Assembly: GCF_000712035.1 (NCBI RefSeq)
Contig: NZ_JONV01000010.1
Coordinates: 62,001 to 126,000 of the forward strand
Source of the DNA: Salinicoccus luteus DSM 17002
GTDB lineage: Bacteria; Bacillota; Bacilli; Staphylococcales; Salinicoccaceae
Length of the DNA: 64,000 nt
Direction: 5' to 3'
Shown here: in pieces, positions 1 to 8,865 of the stretch
Layout of the letters: each line of letters opens with the position of its first letter
Position numbering within the stretch: the stretch's first letter is position 1
Translations under genes and position numbers: made by a program
The notes under the pieces: model-generated
What the model was told of the DNA's origin: nothing
Seen by the model: the letters and a program-made list of their open reading frames with translations, nothing else
Database searches by the model: none

Positions 1-74
1 TACTATTACCTCTATAAAACCTGTTTGTTAAGTATGGATTAAATAGATAAACAGAAGGTGGAAGGCGGGATTTG

Positions 75-1745
75 ATGAAGAGATTTATGGGGATGTTCAT
101 GCTTGGGTTGTTCCTCGTTCTGTCGGCATGTACGGACGACAGTGATGTTGAGCCGGAATCGGATTCAGACGAAGGGGCAGCTGAGAGCGGGGGAGACCTT
201 GTCATTTCCACTGCAAGTGACCTTGTATCCCTGGATCCCCACGGCAGTAATGATCTGCCTTCGGATAAAGTGAGGAATACGATCTACGATGGACTGGTTG
301 CACACAATGATGAACTCGGCATTGAACCGCTTCTGGCTTCCGATTGGGAGCAGACGGATGACACGACATGGGTGTTCAATCTGAGGGAGGATGTCACATT
401 CCACGATGGCAGTGCATTCAATGCTGAAGTAGTAAAAGCGAACCTGGATCGTATACTCGATCCGGCAATCGCATCCCCCCGCGTGAATATCTTCGAAATG
501 ATTGAAGAAGTCAATGTTCTGGATGAACACCGGGTGGAAATCGTCACTGCCTATCCATTTGCGCCGATGCTGAACCATCTCGCCCATGACGGCGGCGGAA
601 TGATCAGCAAGGAAGTCATCGATGAGGATTATCAATATGCAATTGAAGAGGCTGGCCTTGATATGACAGTTGAGGAGTTATATGAAATGCGCGAATCGGA
701 CCCTGAAGCATATGAGGGCGTATCCGATGACATCTCCGAAAACCTGCATGCGATTGTTGAACAGAATCCGGTAGGAACGGGCTATCTCATGTTTGTGGAC
801 AGAACCCCCGGCGAACGTACGGAACTCGCAAGATTCGATGATTTCCTGGAGGAGCCTGCCAAACTTGATACTGTCACATTCAAAGTGGTTTCCGAGACGG
901 GCTCGAGAATTGCCGAGCTTGAAACAGGTGATTCCCATGTAGTTGCCGGATTTGAGCCATCCAGTGTGGAAAGAATCGAAAACAATGAAGAAACAAACAT
1001 GTATACACTCTATAATATCGCGATGGAATACATCGGCTTCAATACGTCGAAGGAACCACTCGATGACAGGCAGGTCAGGCAGGCGATTTCCCATATGGTG
1101 GATAAGGAAGCAGTCATCGATGGCATATACAGCAGTACGGGAAGGATCATGGACGGGCCACTGCAACCTGAAATCCTCGGCTACGACGAAAGCATCGAAG
1201 GGCTCGGGTATGATGTGGAACGGGCAAAAGAGCTCATGGCGGAAGCGGGTTATGAAGACGGATTCGAAATTTCAATCATCACCAATGACGCGCCGGAAAG
1301 GGTCGATCTCGCAGTATTCCTGCAGGAGCAGCTGAGAGAGATCAATATCGAAGCCACAGTGGACCAGTTGGAGTGGGGTGCGTACCTCGAGGCTGCCTCA
1401 TCCGGTGATCATGAAATCTTTATACTGGGATGGCCGAACTCGACAGGCGATCCCGACAATGGACTCTGGCCCCTCTTCCATTCATCCATGACAGGCAATC
1501 AGGGAAACCGGTCTTTCTATGAGAACGATGCGGTTGACCAGCTTCTCGAAGAAGGCAGACGGACAACGGAAGAAAGCGAAAGAGCAGAGATCTACAGGGA
1601 GGTCCAGGAAGTGCTGGTCGACGAAGCACCGATGGTCTATCTGCGTCAGGCAGAAAGTATGAATGCATATAGGGATGAAGTGAATGATCTCTATATCGAC
1701 CGGTTCAACAGGCCGGATTTCAGGAATGTGACATTGGAGCAATAG
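75..1745 (+). CDS. Peptide-type ABC transporter substrate-binding lipoprotein, copy 1
   Basis: Predicted extracytoplasmic solute-binding lipoprotein of the DppA/OppA type (SBP_bac_5 family), which captures peptides or a related ligand for an ABC importer. The 556-residue protein starts with a lipoprotein signal peptide ending in the lipobox LSAC, followed by TDDSDVEP and an acidic linker. The body carries family hallmarks such as SLDPHGSND, TFHDGSAFNAE and DDRQVRQAISH. A TTG lies one codon upstream, but the ATG is placed better behind the AAGGCGGG ribosome binding site. It is the first of four tandem paralogues and most resembles copy 2. No permease or ATPase gene is adjacent, so the partner transporter and the ligand are unknown. 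Family assignment is firm; substrate is not. Confidence 0.9.
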   Translation: MKRFMGMFMLGLFLVLSACTDDSDVEPESDSDEGAAESGGDLVISTASDLVSLDPHGSNDLPSDKVRNTIYDGLVAHNDELGIEPLLASDWEQTDDTTWVFNLREDVTFHDGSAFNAEVVKANLDRILDPAIASPRVNIFEMIEEVNVLDEHRVEIVTAYPFAPMLNHLAHDGGGMISKEVIDEDYQYAIEEAGLDMTVEELYEMRESDPEAYEGVSDDISENLHAIVEQNPVGTGYLMFVDRTPGERTELARFDDFLEEPAKLDTVTFKVVSETGSRIAELETGDSHVVAGFEPSSVERIENNEETNMYTLYNIAMEYIGFNTSKEPLDDRQVRQAISHMVDKEAVIDGIYSSTGRIMDGPLQPEILGYDESIEGLGYDVERAKELMAEAGYEDGFEISIITNDAPERVDLAVFLQEQLREINIEATVDQLEWGAYLEAASSGDHEIFILGWPNSTGDPDNGLWPLFHSSMTGNQGNRSFYENDAVDQLLEEGRRTTEESERAEIYREVQEVLVDEAPMVYLRQAESMNAYRDEVNDLYIDRFNRPDFRNVTLEQ

Positions 1746-1756
1746 AAAAAGGATTG

Positions 1757-1798
1757 AGCTGGTTATGGCCGAAGGCGCCATACCCAGCTTTTATTTTT
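1757..1798 (+). terminator. Intrinsic terminator after SBP copy 1
   Basis: Thirteen-base arms (AGCTGGTTATGGC and GCCATACCCAGCT, one G-T pair) around a short loop are followed by a T-rich tract. The stem ends the first binding-protein gene, so copy 2 needs its own promoter. Confidence 0.85.
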
Positions 1799-1922
1799 AA
1801 TTTCCGAATAGTTACTATTGAATGAAAATTCCGTTTAATATAATATTGAAGCAAGCACTATGGGATGACGTGATAACAGAGGACGAACCGTGGAGCAGCA
1901 TCCCGATACGAGGAGGAAATCC

Positions 1923-3593
1923 ATGAAACACTTATTGAGAATACTACTGGGTCTGACCGTTCTTCTGCTCACTGCATGTACGGATGATAGTGATGTCGAG
2001 CCGGACGATGGCAAAAGTGGGAGTGCAGGTCAGGAGGCGGGCGGAGACTTCACAATAGCCACTGTGAATGATATCGTTTCCATGGATCCGCATGGCAGCA
2101 ACGACCTGTCATCCGACCAGGTGAGGGACACAATCTATGAAGGACTGGTGACGCAGAACGACGAACTGGAAATCGAACCCCTCCTGGCAACCGACTGGGA
2201 GCAGACCGATGATACGACTTGGGTTTTCAACCTGCGGGAAGATGTCACTTTCCATGACGGCAGCGCATTCAATGCTGAGGGGGTGAAGGCGAATCTGGAC
2301 CGTGTGCTCGACCCGGCAGTTGCATCTCCCCGTCTGAATATATTCGAAATGGTCGAAGAAGTGAATGTGCTGGACGAACATCAGGTTGAAATTGTAACCG
2401 CCTATCCATTTGCTCCGCTGCTGTCCCACCTGACGCATGATGGTGGAGGGATGATCAGCAAGGAGGTCATAGACGAAGATTATCAATATGCGCTGGATGA
2501 AGCGGAGAGCGGCATGTCACTGGAAGAGCTGTATGAACTGAGGGAAGCCGGTGGGTCCGGGTATGAAGAAGTTTCAAAAGAAATTTCAGAGCACCTGCGT
2601 ACCATAGTGGAGCAGAAACCGACAGGTACAGGATATCTGCAGTTTGAAGAGAGGAACCCTGGTGAAAAGACGGTTCTTGCCAGGCACGATGAATATTGGC
2701 GGGAACCGGCAAAACTGGATACCGTCACATTCAAATATGTTGCTGAAACCGGCTCGCGCATAGCCGAGCTTGAAACCGGCGACTCCCATATGATCAATGG
2801 TTTTGAAGCTTCGAACATCGATCGGATTGAAAATAACGAGGAGACCCATATATATACATTCCATTCCATTTCAATGGAATACGTCGGGTTCAACAACCAA
2901 AAAGAGCCATTGGACGATAAAAGGGTCAGACAGGCGATTTCCCATGTATTTGACAAGGAAGAGGTCATCGATGGCATATTCGGCGGTACAGGACGGGCGC
3001 TGGAGGGCCCATTGCAGCCGGAGGTGCTCGGGTACGATGAAGATGTGCAAGGTCTCGGGCATGATGTCGATCGTGCGAAAGCGCTGATGAAAGAAGCAGG
3101 CCATGAAGATGGCTTTGAAATATCCATATTCACAAATGATCTCGCTGAGAGGGTGGATTTGGCAGTGTATCTCCAGGAGGCACTGCAGGAGATCAATATA
3201 GAAGCGACGGTGGAACAGTTCGAGTGGGCCACCTATCTGGAGACGATAAGCAACGGCGATCATGACCTCTTCATACTCGGCTGGCCGAATGCAACCGGTG
3301 ACCCGGACCATGGGCTGTGGCCGCTCTACCATTCTTCGATGATGGGCGCCCAGGGCAACGGTTTCTTCTTTGAAAATGACGAGGTGGATTCACTTCTGGA
3401 AGCGGGCCGTATGGAGAGCGACGAAGAAGCGCGTGAAGAGATCTATCAGGAAGCACAAAGGGTGCTCATCGAAGAGGCACCGTCCATCTTCATGCGTCAG
3501 GCCGAAACGCTGATGGCATACCGGGACGAGGTCGAGGGACTGTATATTGACCGTTACAACAAGATCGACTTCAGGAATGTAACAATAGAGTAG
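1923..3593 (+). CDS. Peptide-type ABC transporter substrate-binding lipoprotein, copy 2
   Basis: Second SBP_bac_5-type lipoprotein of the tandem array, 556 residues. The ATG at 1923 sits 6 bases after a strong AGGAGG site, so it is preferred over the in-frame GTG 33 bases upstream. The signal peptide ends in the lipobox LTAC and is followed by TDDSDVEP, as in copy 1; the acidic linker after it differs. Long stretches such as WVFNLREDVTFHDGSAFNAE match copy 1 exactly, indicating a fairly recent duplication. A possible promoter (TTGAAT, 15-base spacer, TATAAT at 1839-1844) lies upstream. Ligand and partner transporter are unknown; it probably reaches the same permease as its paralogues. Confidence 0.9.
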   Translation: MKHLLRILLGLTVLLLTACTDDSDVEPDDGKSGSAGQEAGGDFTIATVNDIVSMDPHGSNDLSSDQVRDTIYEGLVTQNDELEIEPLLATDWEQTDDTTWVFNLREDVTFHDGSAFNAEGVKANLDRVLDPAVASPRLNIFEMVEEVNVLDEHQVEIVTAYPFAPLLSHLTHDGGGMISKEVIDEDYQYALDEAESGMSLEELYELREAGGSGYEEVSKEISEHLRTIVEQKPTGTGYLQFEERNPGEKTVLARHDEYWREPAKLDTVTFKYVAETGSRIAELETGDSHMINGFEASNIDRIENNEETHIYTFHSISMEYVGFNNQKEPLDDKRVRQAISHVFDKEEVIDGIFGGTGRALEGPLQPEVLGYDEDVQGLGHDVDRAKALMKEAGHEDGFEISIFTNDLAERVDLAVYLQEALQEINIEATVEQFEWATYLETISNGDHDLFILGWPNATGDPDHGLWPLYHSSMMGAQGNGFFFENDEVDSLLEAGRMESDEEAREEIYQEAQRVLIEEAPSIFMRQAETLMAYRDEVEGLYIDRYNKIDFRNVTIE

Positions 3594-3620
3594 CTGATTA
3601 ATATCTCAAAGTTCAATCTT

Positions 3621-3659
3621 CCCCCTTGAACGCCTGTTGGCATCGAGGGGGCTTTTTTC
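3621..3659 (+). terminator. Intrinsic terminator after SBP copy 2
   Basis: CCCCCTTGA pairs with TCGAGGGGG (one G-T pair) and is followed by GCTTTTTT. It separates copy 2 from copy 3. Confidence 0.85.
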
Positions 3660-3752
3660 TGCGAGTAAAAACATTTCAAAATCTCTCTTCGTCTGCAAAG
3701 GGGGTTCTTTGAATAAAGCAGAATTATTTTTTAAAGTTCAGAATATTCCTTA

Positions 3753-3779
3753 TTGAAAGAATACTACAGCTGTTATAAA
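3753..3779 (+). promoter_or_regulatory. Possible sigma-A promoter of SBP copy 3
   Basis: TTGAAA at 3753-3758 and TATAAA at 3774-3779 are separated by 15 bases, which is short, but the -10 is preceded by TG in the extended -10 position. It lies about 70 bases before the ATG of copy 3 and after the previous terminator. Confidence 0.5.
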
Positions 3780-3845
3780 ATGGTTTTACCCCAAAAAAGA
3801 GCTTACATATTTGGATGGGAGAGATTTTTCAAGAGGAGGAATAGG

Positions 3846-5525
3846 ATGAGGAATTTTTGGAAGTTGATGCTGCTCAGTGTGTTTGTTCTCGTACTGGCAG
3901 CCTGTACAGATGACAGTGAGGTCGAACCTGAAGGGGGTGCCGAAGGGGAGTCGTCTTCCAGTGGGGGCGGTGAGATGGTTCTGGCATTTCCGAGTGATGC
4001 TGTATCCATGGATCCCCATGGCAGCAATGACGTGCCTTCCGAGCAGGTACGGGATACAATGTATGAGGGTCTCGTGACCCAGGATGAAAACTTGGAAATT
4101 GTGCCGGTTCTGGCTTCCGAATGGGAGCAGACGAGTGACACTACATGGGAATTCACCCTGCAGGAAGGTGTGACTTTCCACGATGGCAGTGAATTCAACG
4201 CTGAAGTTGTAGAGGCGAATTTCGACAGGTTGCTGGATACTGCAACGGCTTCGCCGAGGTCTTTCCTGCTTGAAATGGTGACGGAAGTGAATGTCATCGA
4301 TGATTATACTGTTGAACTTGTAACGGAGTTCCCTTTCTCCCCACTGCTGAACAACCTGACGCATGGGGCGGGCAAGATGATCAGTAAAGATCTCATTGAT
4401 GAGGACTATCAGAATGCGATTGATGAAGCAGGGCTCGATATGACACTTGAAGAGTATTACGAACTCCGTGAAGAGGGCGGGGATGAATATGAAGAAGCGG
4501 CCAATGCAATAGGCGGCGCCATCGGCACCGTGGTGGAGCAGAATCCTGTTGGTACAAACTACCTCCAATTTGAAAGCAGGAATCCGGGTGAGAATACCGA
4601 GCTAACTGCATATGAAGATTATTGGAATGGTGCTCCAACAATCGACGCAGCCACATTCAAGGTCGTTTCAGAAACGGGATCCAGGCTTGCAGAACTGGAG
4701 ACGGGAGACTCCGACTTCATTGCACAGGTCGAGTCCAGCAACATTGAGCGTGTAGAGAGCAATGAGGATGTAACACTGGAAAGAACCGATTCAATGTCCA
4801 TCGACTATATCGGTTTCCATACCCAGAAGGAGCCGTTTGATGATCCGAGAGTCAGACGAGCAATTACGCATGCATTCGACAAGGAAGCGGTACTCTCCGG
4901 AGTCTACAACGATTCAGGCAGACCTGCAGTCGGCCCTCTTGCACCTGGAATATTGGGTCACAGCGAGGACCTCGAAAGTCCGGCATATGACATGGACCGG
5001 GCAAGGGAACTGCTTGCAGAGGCTGGTCATGAGGATGGATTCGATATCAACCTGATGGTCAACGACGATAATCCAGAACGTGTGGATATGGCTGTATGGC
5101 TACAGGAATCATTGGCTGAACTCAACATCAATGTGAACATCGAACAGGTTGAATGGGGTGCGTATCTTGAGATGACGGGCAACGGTGAACATGACATGTT
5201 CATCCTTGGCTGGTCCAACTCGACAGGGGACCCGGATAATGGCATCTCACCACTATTCCATTCCGACATGGTCGGTGCTCCTGGTAACAGATCATTCTTC
5301 GAAAATGACGAACTCGATGCATTGCTGGATGAAGGAAAGCGTGAATCCGACCAGGAAGCGCGGGAGCAGATTTATCAGGATGCCCAGCAGCTTCTTGTGG
5401 ACGAGGCTCCGGCAATCTTCGTCCGTCACTCGGAGAACCTCAATGCATACAATAACAATGTGGAAGGTATTGAAATCGACACCTACAATATTTTCGACCT
5501 TAGAAACGTCAATATCAACGACTAG
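3846..5525 (+). CDS. Peptide-type ABC transporter substrate-binding lipoprotein, copy 3
   Basis: Third SBP_bac_5-type lipoprotein, 559 residues. The ATG at 3846 follows AGAGGAGGAATAGG; an upstream in-frame TTG would add 31 residues without a signal-peptide look and overlaps the likely promoter, so it was rejected. The lipobox is LAAC, then TDDSEVEP and a short acidic Gly/Ser-rich linker. The body keeps the family motifs (SMDPHGSND, TFHDGSEFNAE, DPRVRRAITH) but is more diverged than copies 1 and 2, suggesting an older duplication and possibly a different ligand range. The gene has its own probable promoter and terminator, so the copies can be regulated separately. Confidence 0.9.
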   Translation: MRNFWKLMLLSVFVLVLAACTDDSEVEPEGGAEGESSSSGGGEMVLAFPSDAVSMDPHGSNDVPSEQVRDTMYEGLVTQDENLEIVPVLASEWEQTSDTTWEFTLQEGVTFHDGSEFNAEVVEANFDRLLDTATASPRSFLLEMVTEVNVIDDYTVELVTEFPFSPLLNNLTHGAGKMISKDLIDEDYQNAIDEAGLDMTLEEYYELREEGGDEYEEAANAIGGAIGTVVEQNPVGTNYLQFESRNPGENTELTAYEDYWNGAPTIDAATFKVVSETGSRLAELETGDSDFIAQVESSNIERVESNEDVTLERTDSMSIDYIGFHTQKEPFDDPRVRRAITHAFDKEAVLSGVYNDSGRPAVGPLAPGILGHSEDLESPAYDMDRARELLAEAGHEDGFDINLMVNDDNPERVDMAVWLQESLAELNINVNIEQVEWGAYLEMTGNGEHDMFILGWSNSTGDPDNGISPLFHSDMVGAPGNRSFFENDELDALLDEGKRESDQEAREQIYQDAQQLLVDEAPAIFVRHSENLNAYNNNVEGIEIDTYNIFDLRNVNIND

Positions 5526-5555
5526 AGTATTTTGTAGGCAAGTGAATTCATTTGA

Positions 5556-5590
5556 AAAGCGGAAAACACAGTTTGTGTTTTCCGTTTTTT
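5556..5590 (+). terminator. Intrinsic terminator after SBP copy 3
   Basis: CGGAAAACACA pairs with TGTGTTTTCCG around a three-base loop, followed by six T. Confidence 0.85.
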
Positions 5591-5627
5591 ATTCTTTCCA
5601 TTATTTGAAAATGTGGGAAAATTCATC

Positions 5628-5656
5628 TTGAAGGCGCTTCCCTCTTCCTGTATCAT
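5628..5656 (+). promoter_or_regulatory. Probable sigma-A promoter of SBP copy 4
   Basis: TTGAAG at 5628-5633 and TATCAT at 5651-5656 are separated by exactly 17 bases. The expected start near 5663 gives a leader of about 43 bases that carries the ribosome binding site TTAGGAGGT of copy 4. Confidence 0.6.
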
Positions 5657-5705
5657 GAAGTTGATTAAATCTTGCATTTAATTAAAAATTATTAGGAGGT
5701 CCAAA

Positions 5706-7421
5706 ATGAAAAATTTAAAACTGCTTCTAATGTTGAGCCTGGTTTTAATTTTATCATTTGCGCTGGCTGCCTGTACGGATGACAGTGATGTCGATCCGGA
5801 GAGCGATTCTGCAGACGGCGGAGAAGAATCTTCAGGTGATACTGAAGGCGGAGAAGGTGGGGAAGGCGGAGATCTCGTCATTTCCGAGATGAGTGACATC
5901 GTCAGCCTGGATCCGCACGGCAACAATGACGTACCGTCAAGTAACGTACGTTCAAACATCTATGACACACTGACTGTTCTTGATGAGAACATGGAAGTTC
6001 AGCCTGGTCTGGCAACTGAATGGGAACAGCTGGATGACAATACATGGGAATTCACTCTCAAGGAAGGCGTTATGTTCCACGATGGTACTGAATTCAATGC
6101 TGAAGCTGTGGAAGCGAACCTGAAACGCATCACAGACCCGGCAATGGCATCACCACGTATGTTCCTGTATGAGATGATTACAGATGTTGAGCCGGTGGAT
6201 GAATATACTGTCGAAATTACGACTGAATATCCATTTGCCCCGCTCCTTGCACACCTTGCACACGATGCAGGCGGCATGATGAGCAAAGATGTCATTGATG
6301 CAGACTATGAGCAGGCACTGTCCGGCTCTGGTGAAGAAATGACGCTTGAGGAGTACTACGAACTGCGTGATAATGGCGGAGAAGAGCATGAGGAAGTTGC
6401 AGACGCAATCTCTGGAAACATGGGGCAGCATGCTGCTGACAACGCAATCGGCACAGGTCCTTTCAAGGTACAGTCCCGCGCCGCTGGAGAGAACGTTGTA
6501 CTCGAAAGGAATGAAGATTACCATGAAGATCCTGTATCACTCGATACGGTAACGTTCAAAGTGGTACCGGAAACGGCAGCACGTATCGCTGAGCTTGAAA
6601 CTGGCGACAGCCATGTAGCAGGTGCAGTCGAGTCCAACAACATGGAGCGTGTGGACTCCCACGAAGAAACATATCTGGATAATACAGAATCACTTTCACT
6701 CTCATACATCGGCTTCAATGTTGAAAAGGAACCACTTGATGACCCACGTGTTCGTCAGGCGATCTCTTATGCCATCGACAGGGAAGCAATCATCGAGGGG
6801 GTATATGATGGTGTAGGCATCCCGGCAGAAGGGCCACTTGCTCCGGATGTATTCGGCTATGATGAAAGTGTCGAAGGCATCTCCTACGACATGGATCGTG
6901 CGAAGGAACTCATGGCGGAAGCTGGATATGAAGATGGCTTCTCCCTGGAAATCTGGACAAATGACAGCCCGCAGCGTATCGATACGGCAGTCTATCTGCA
7001 GGAATCCCTGCAGGAGCTCAACATCGAGTTGAATGTCGAGCAGCTTGAGTGGGGTGCGTATCTTGAAAGAACTGCACAGGGCGAGCATGACATGTTCGTT
7101 CTTGGATGGTCTACAGTAACAGGGGATGCGGACTACGGCATGTATCCACTGTTCCACTCTGAAATGCACGGGGATCCGGGCAACCGTTCCTTCCTGAGCA
7201 ATGATGAACTGGACGCGCTGCTCGAAGAAGGACGTCAGGAGACTGACCCTGAAGCCCGTCAGGAAATCTACACTGAAGCGCAAGAAATGCTTGTGGACAT
7301 CGCGCCTATGGCGTATATCCACCACCAGAACTACCTGACTGGTGTCCGTACAGATGTACAGAACTTCGAAGTGGATGCCCTCGGCATCTATCAGCTGGAC
7401 GAAGTCACTCTAAGCGAATAG
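5706..7421 (+). CDS. Peptide-type ABC transporter substrate-binding lipoprotein, copy 4
   Basis: Fourth SBP_bac_5-type lipoprotein, 571 residues, starting at an ATG behind TTAGGAGGTCCAAA. The lipobox is LAAC, followed by TDDSDVDPE and the longest acidic Gly-rich linker of the four (to about residue 57). It retains the motifs SLDPHGNND, MFHDGTEFNAE and DPRVRQAISY. It differs from copies 1-3 near the C-terminus, for example GWSTVTGDADYG where the others have GW.N.TGDPDNG or PDHG, so its ligand pocket may differ. It has its own likely promoter and terminator. Ligand unknown. Confidence 0.9.
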   Translation: MKNLKLLLMLSLVLILSFALAACTDDSDVDPESDSADGGEESSGDTEGGEGGEGGDLVISEMSDIVSLDPHGNNDVPSSNVRSNIYDTLTVLDENMEVQPGLATEWEQLDDNTWEFTLKEGVMFHDGTEFNAEAVEANLKRITDPAMASPRMFLYEMITDVEPVDEYTVEITTEYPFAPLLAHLAHDAGGMMSKDVIDADYEQALSGSGEEMTLEEYYELRDNGGEEHEEVADAISGNMGQHAADNAIGTGPFKVQSRAAGENVVLERNEDYHEDPVSLDTVTFKVVPETAARIAELETGDSHVAGAVESNNMERVDSHEETYLDNTESLSLSYIGFNVEKEPLDDPRVRQAISYAIDREAIIEGVYDGVGIPAEGPLAPDVFGYDESVEGISYDMDRAKELMAEAGYEDGFSLEIWTNDSPQRIDTAVYLQESLQELNIELNVEQLEWGAYLERTAQGEHDMFVLGWSTVTGDADYGMYPLFHSEMHGDPGNRSFLSNDELDALLEEGRQETDPEARQEIYTEAQEMLVDIAPMAYIHHQNYLTGVRTDVQNFEVDALGIYQLDEVTLSE

Positions 7422-7429
7422 ATACCGTC

Positions 7430-7458
7430 AACACCCCGGAAAACTCCGGGGTGTTTTT
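7430..7458 (+). terminator. Intrinsic terminator after SBP copy 4
   Basis: ACACCCCGGA pairs with TCCGGGGTGT across a four-base loop and runs into TTTTT. Confidence 0.9.
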
Positions 7459-7462
7459 AAAA

Positions 7463-7491
7463 TTTTCACGAATTCCATAAAGTGATATAAT
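7463..7491 (+). promoter_or_regulatory. Probable promoter of the small lipoprotein gene
   Basis: TTTTCA at 7463-7468 and a perfect TATAAT at 7486-7491 are 17 bases apart, and the -10 is preceded by TGA in the extended -10 position. Confidence 0.65.
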
Positions 7492-7520
7492 CGGTATCAG
7501 GATGAAAAAAGGGTGATCGA

Positions 7521-7796
7521 ATGAAACGTCTGTTCATTGTTGCACTGGTGGTGCTTCTCGCCGGGTGTGGAGAAGGTGAAAGCCAGGCTGCAAAAGATCT
7601 GGAGAAAGTGAACGAGGAAAACAAATCATTGGAAAATAAAATACAGAATGTCAAAAGTGAAAACAGCCAGTTGGAAGAGAATATTGAAACGAAGGAAGAT
7701 GAACTGGAGGAGCTGCAGCAAAAGGAATCCAGTAATGAAGAATCCAAGGAAGAAGAGGCCGAAGAAGAAACCGGGGAAGGCACTTCGGAAGAATAG
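7521..7796 (+). CDS. Small coiled-coil lipoprotein of unknown function
   Basis: A 91-residue protein with a short signal peptide and lipobox LAGC at residues 13-16, so it is predicted to be anchored to the outer face of the membrane. The rest is very rich in Glu, Lys, Asn and Gln with heptad-like spacing (LEKVNEENKSLENKIQ), typical of a coiled coil, and ends in a nearly pure acidic tail. The ribosome binding site is GGGTGATCG before the ATG. I recognise no enzyme family. It has its own probable promoter. The gene is likely real because of the clean lipobox and start signals. Confidence 0.75.
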   Translation: MKRLFIVALVVLLAGCGEGESQAAKDLEKVNEENKSLENKIQNVKSENSQLEENIETKEDELEELQQKESSNEESKEEEAEEETGEGTSEE

Positions 7797-7862
7797 CCGC
7801 TAAGATTAAACGTCTCTCAAAAGGGAATATATGATATAAATACTTTAGGGAGAGGGATGTTT

Positions 7863-8204
7863 ATGCACGAAGACAAATTCAATATCATTGAAGGAAAAGA
7901 AATGACTCTTGAAGCATTGGGCTATGAAATAGAGGAGATCACCGGTATGGCAGTCAGGGATTTTGAAGGGGATGCTTCCCGGTTCGTTTCAAAAAAGCCC
8001 AATGCAGATCAGGAATTCGAAACATTCAATGTGAGATATGATTTCAAAGAATCCAATGATTTTGTGGATGTTGTATTCACTACACAGCAGAAAGAAGAGC
8101 TGGAAGATTATGATTTCAATGAGAAAGAAGTGAAGGTGCAGCTCATCACTTACAAGAGGATGGATGCTCCACTCGAGAATGAAAGTGAGAAAGTGGAGGA
8201 GTAG
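7863..8204 (+). CDS. Hypothetical cytosolic protein
   Basis: Soluble, acidic protein of 113 residues without signal peptide or membrane segment. An ATG two codons upstream (7857) is almost in contact with the GGGAGAGGG ribosome binding site, so the ATG at 7863 is preferred. A TATAAA preceded by TGA lies about 25 bases before the start region. The sequence alternates predicted strands and charged stretches (for example YDFKESNDFVDVVF), but I do not recognise a family. The stop codon is followed by a weak GAGGG/CCCTC hairpin. Confidence 0.65.
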   Translation: MHEDKFNIIEGKEMTLEALGYEIEEITGMAVRDFEGDASRFVSKKPNADQEFETFNVRYDFKESNDFVDVVFTTQQKEELEDYDFNEKEVKVQLITYKRMDAPLENESEKVEE

Positions 8205-8230
8205 AGGGATGCCTGCCCTCTTTCTCTTTC
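8205..8230 (+). terminator. Weak hairpin terminator
   Basis: GAGGG and CCCTC form a five-pair stem followed by TTTCTCTTT, just after the stop of the preceding hypothetical gene. The stem is short. Confidence 0.4.
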
Positions 8231-8295
8231 ATTTTTATGTGATGGAGCCGTGGAACACAGTCATTATATAAATGAGAGAATGGTTGAGGATAAGC

Positions 8296-8835
8296 ATGAA
8301 ATACATCAAAACGAAACGATTGATATTGCGTGACTGGCAACAGAGCGATATCGATTCTTTCATCAGAATGAACCAGGATCCTGATGTACGCAGGTATTTT
8401 CCCGAAAAGCTGTCCAACGAGATATCCAGACAGTTCATCGTTGATGCACAGAAAGATATTGAAGATAGAGGGTTTGGGTTGTTTGCAGTGGAACGGCGGG
8501 ATACCGGAGAATTCATCGGATTTACAGGCATGCAGGTGCTGGAGGAGGATGGTCCTTTCAGGCTTGAATTCCTTCCTTGCATAGAAATTGGCTGGCGTCT
8601 CATGAAGAAGCACTGGAACCAGGGCTTTGCCACTGAAGCGGCAGTCGGGGTCCTCAAATTTGCAGAACGCCATACGGATATCAGAGAAATCTATGGGCTC
8701 GCAGCAAAAAGAAATTGGCCCTCGATTCATGTCATGGAAAAAATCGGCATGACCAGAGTGGAGGAGTTCGAGCATCCCTTGATTACCGATGGCCATTCTC
8801 TGAAGCGGCATGTTGTGTACAAGTTGGAACTATAA
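8296..8835 (+). CDS. GNAT family N-acetyltransferase
   Basis: Predicted acetyl-CoA-dependent N-acetyltransferase of the RimJ/RimL-like GNAT group, 179 residues. The N-terminal TKRLILRDWQQSDID is the usual opening of this group. The acetyl-CoA binding loop is seen in GWRLMKKHWNQGFATEA near residues 104-120, followed by the typical ...RNWPSIHVMEKIGM segment. The ATG at 8296 follows TTGAGGATAAGC; an upstream in-frame ATG lacks a better site. The substrate (ribosomal protein, antibiotic or metabolite) cannot be told from sequence. It is a single gene closed by a terminator shared with the opposite gene. Confidence 0.85.
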   Translation: MKYIKTKRLILRDWQQSDIDSFIRMNQDPDVRRYFPEKLSNEISRQFIVDAQKDIEDRGFGLFAVERRDTGEFIGFTGMQVLEEDGPFRLEFLPCIEIGWRLMKKHWNQGFATEAAVGVLKFAERHTDIREIYGLAAKRNWPSIHVMEKIGMTRVEEFEHPLITDGHSLKRHVVYKLEL

Positions 8836-8865
8836 AAAAACGACGTCCTAACGACGTCGTTTTTC
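8834..8865. terminator. Bidirectional terminator between convergent genes
   Basis: AAAAACGACG pairs with CGTCGTTTTT, flanked by A and T tracts, so it can serve both the acetyltransferase gene (+) and the LOG-family gene (-). Confidence 0.85.

Noticed and set aside
1-71. A gene fragment at the left edge
   Set aside because: The 71 bases before the first start are AT-rich with no supported coding frame; they probably hold promoter sequence.
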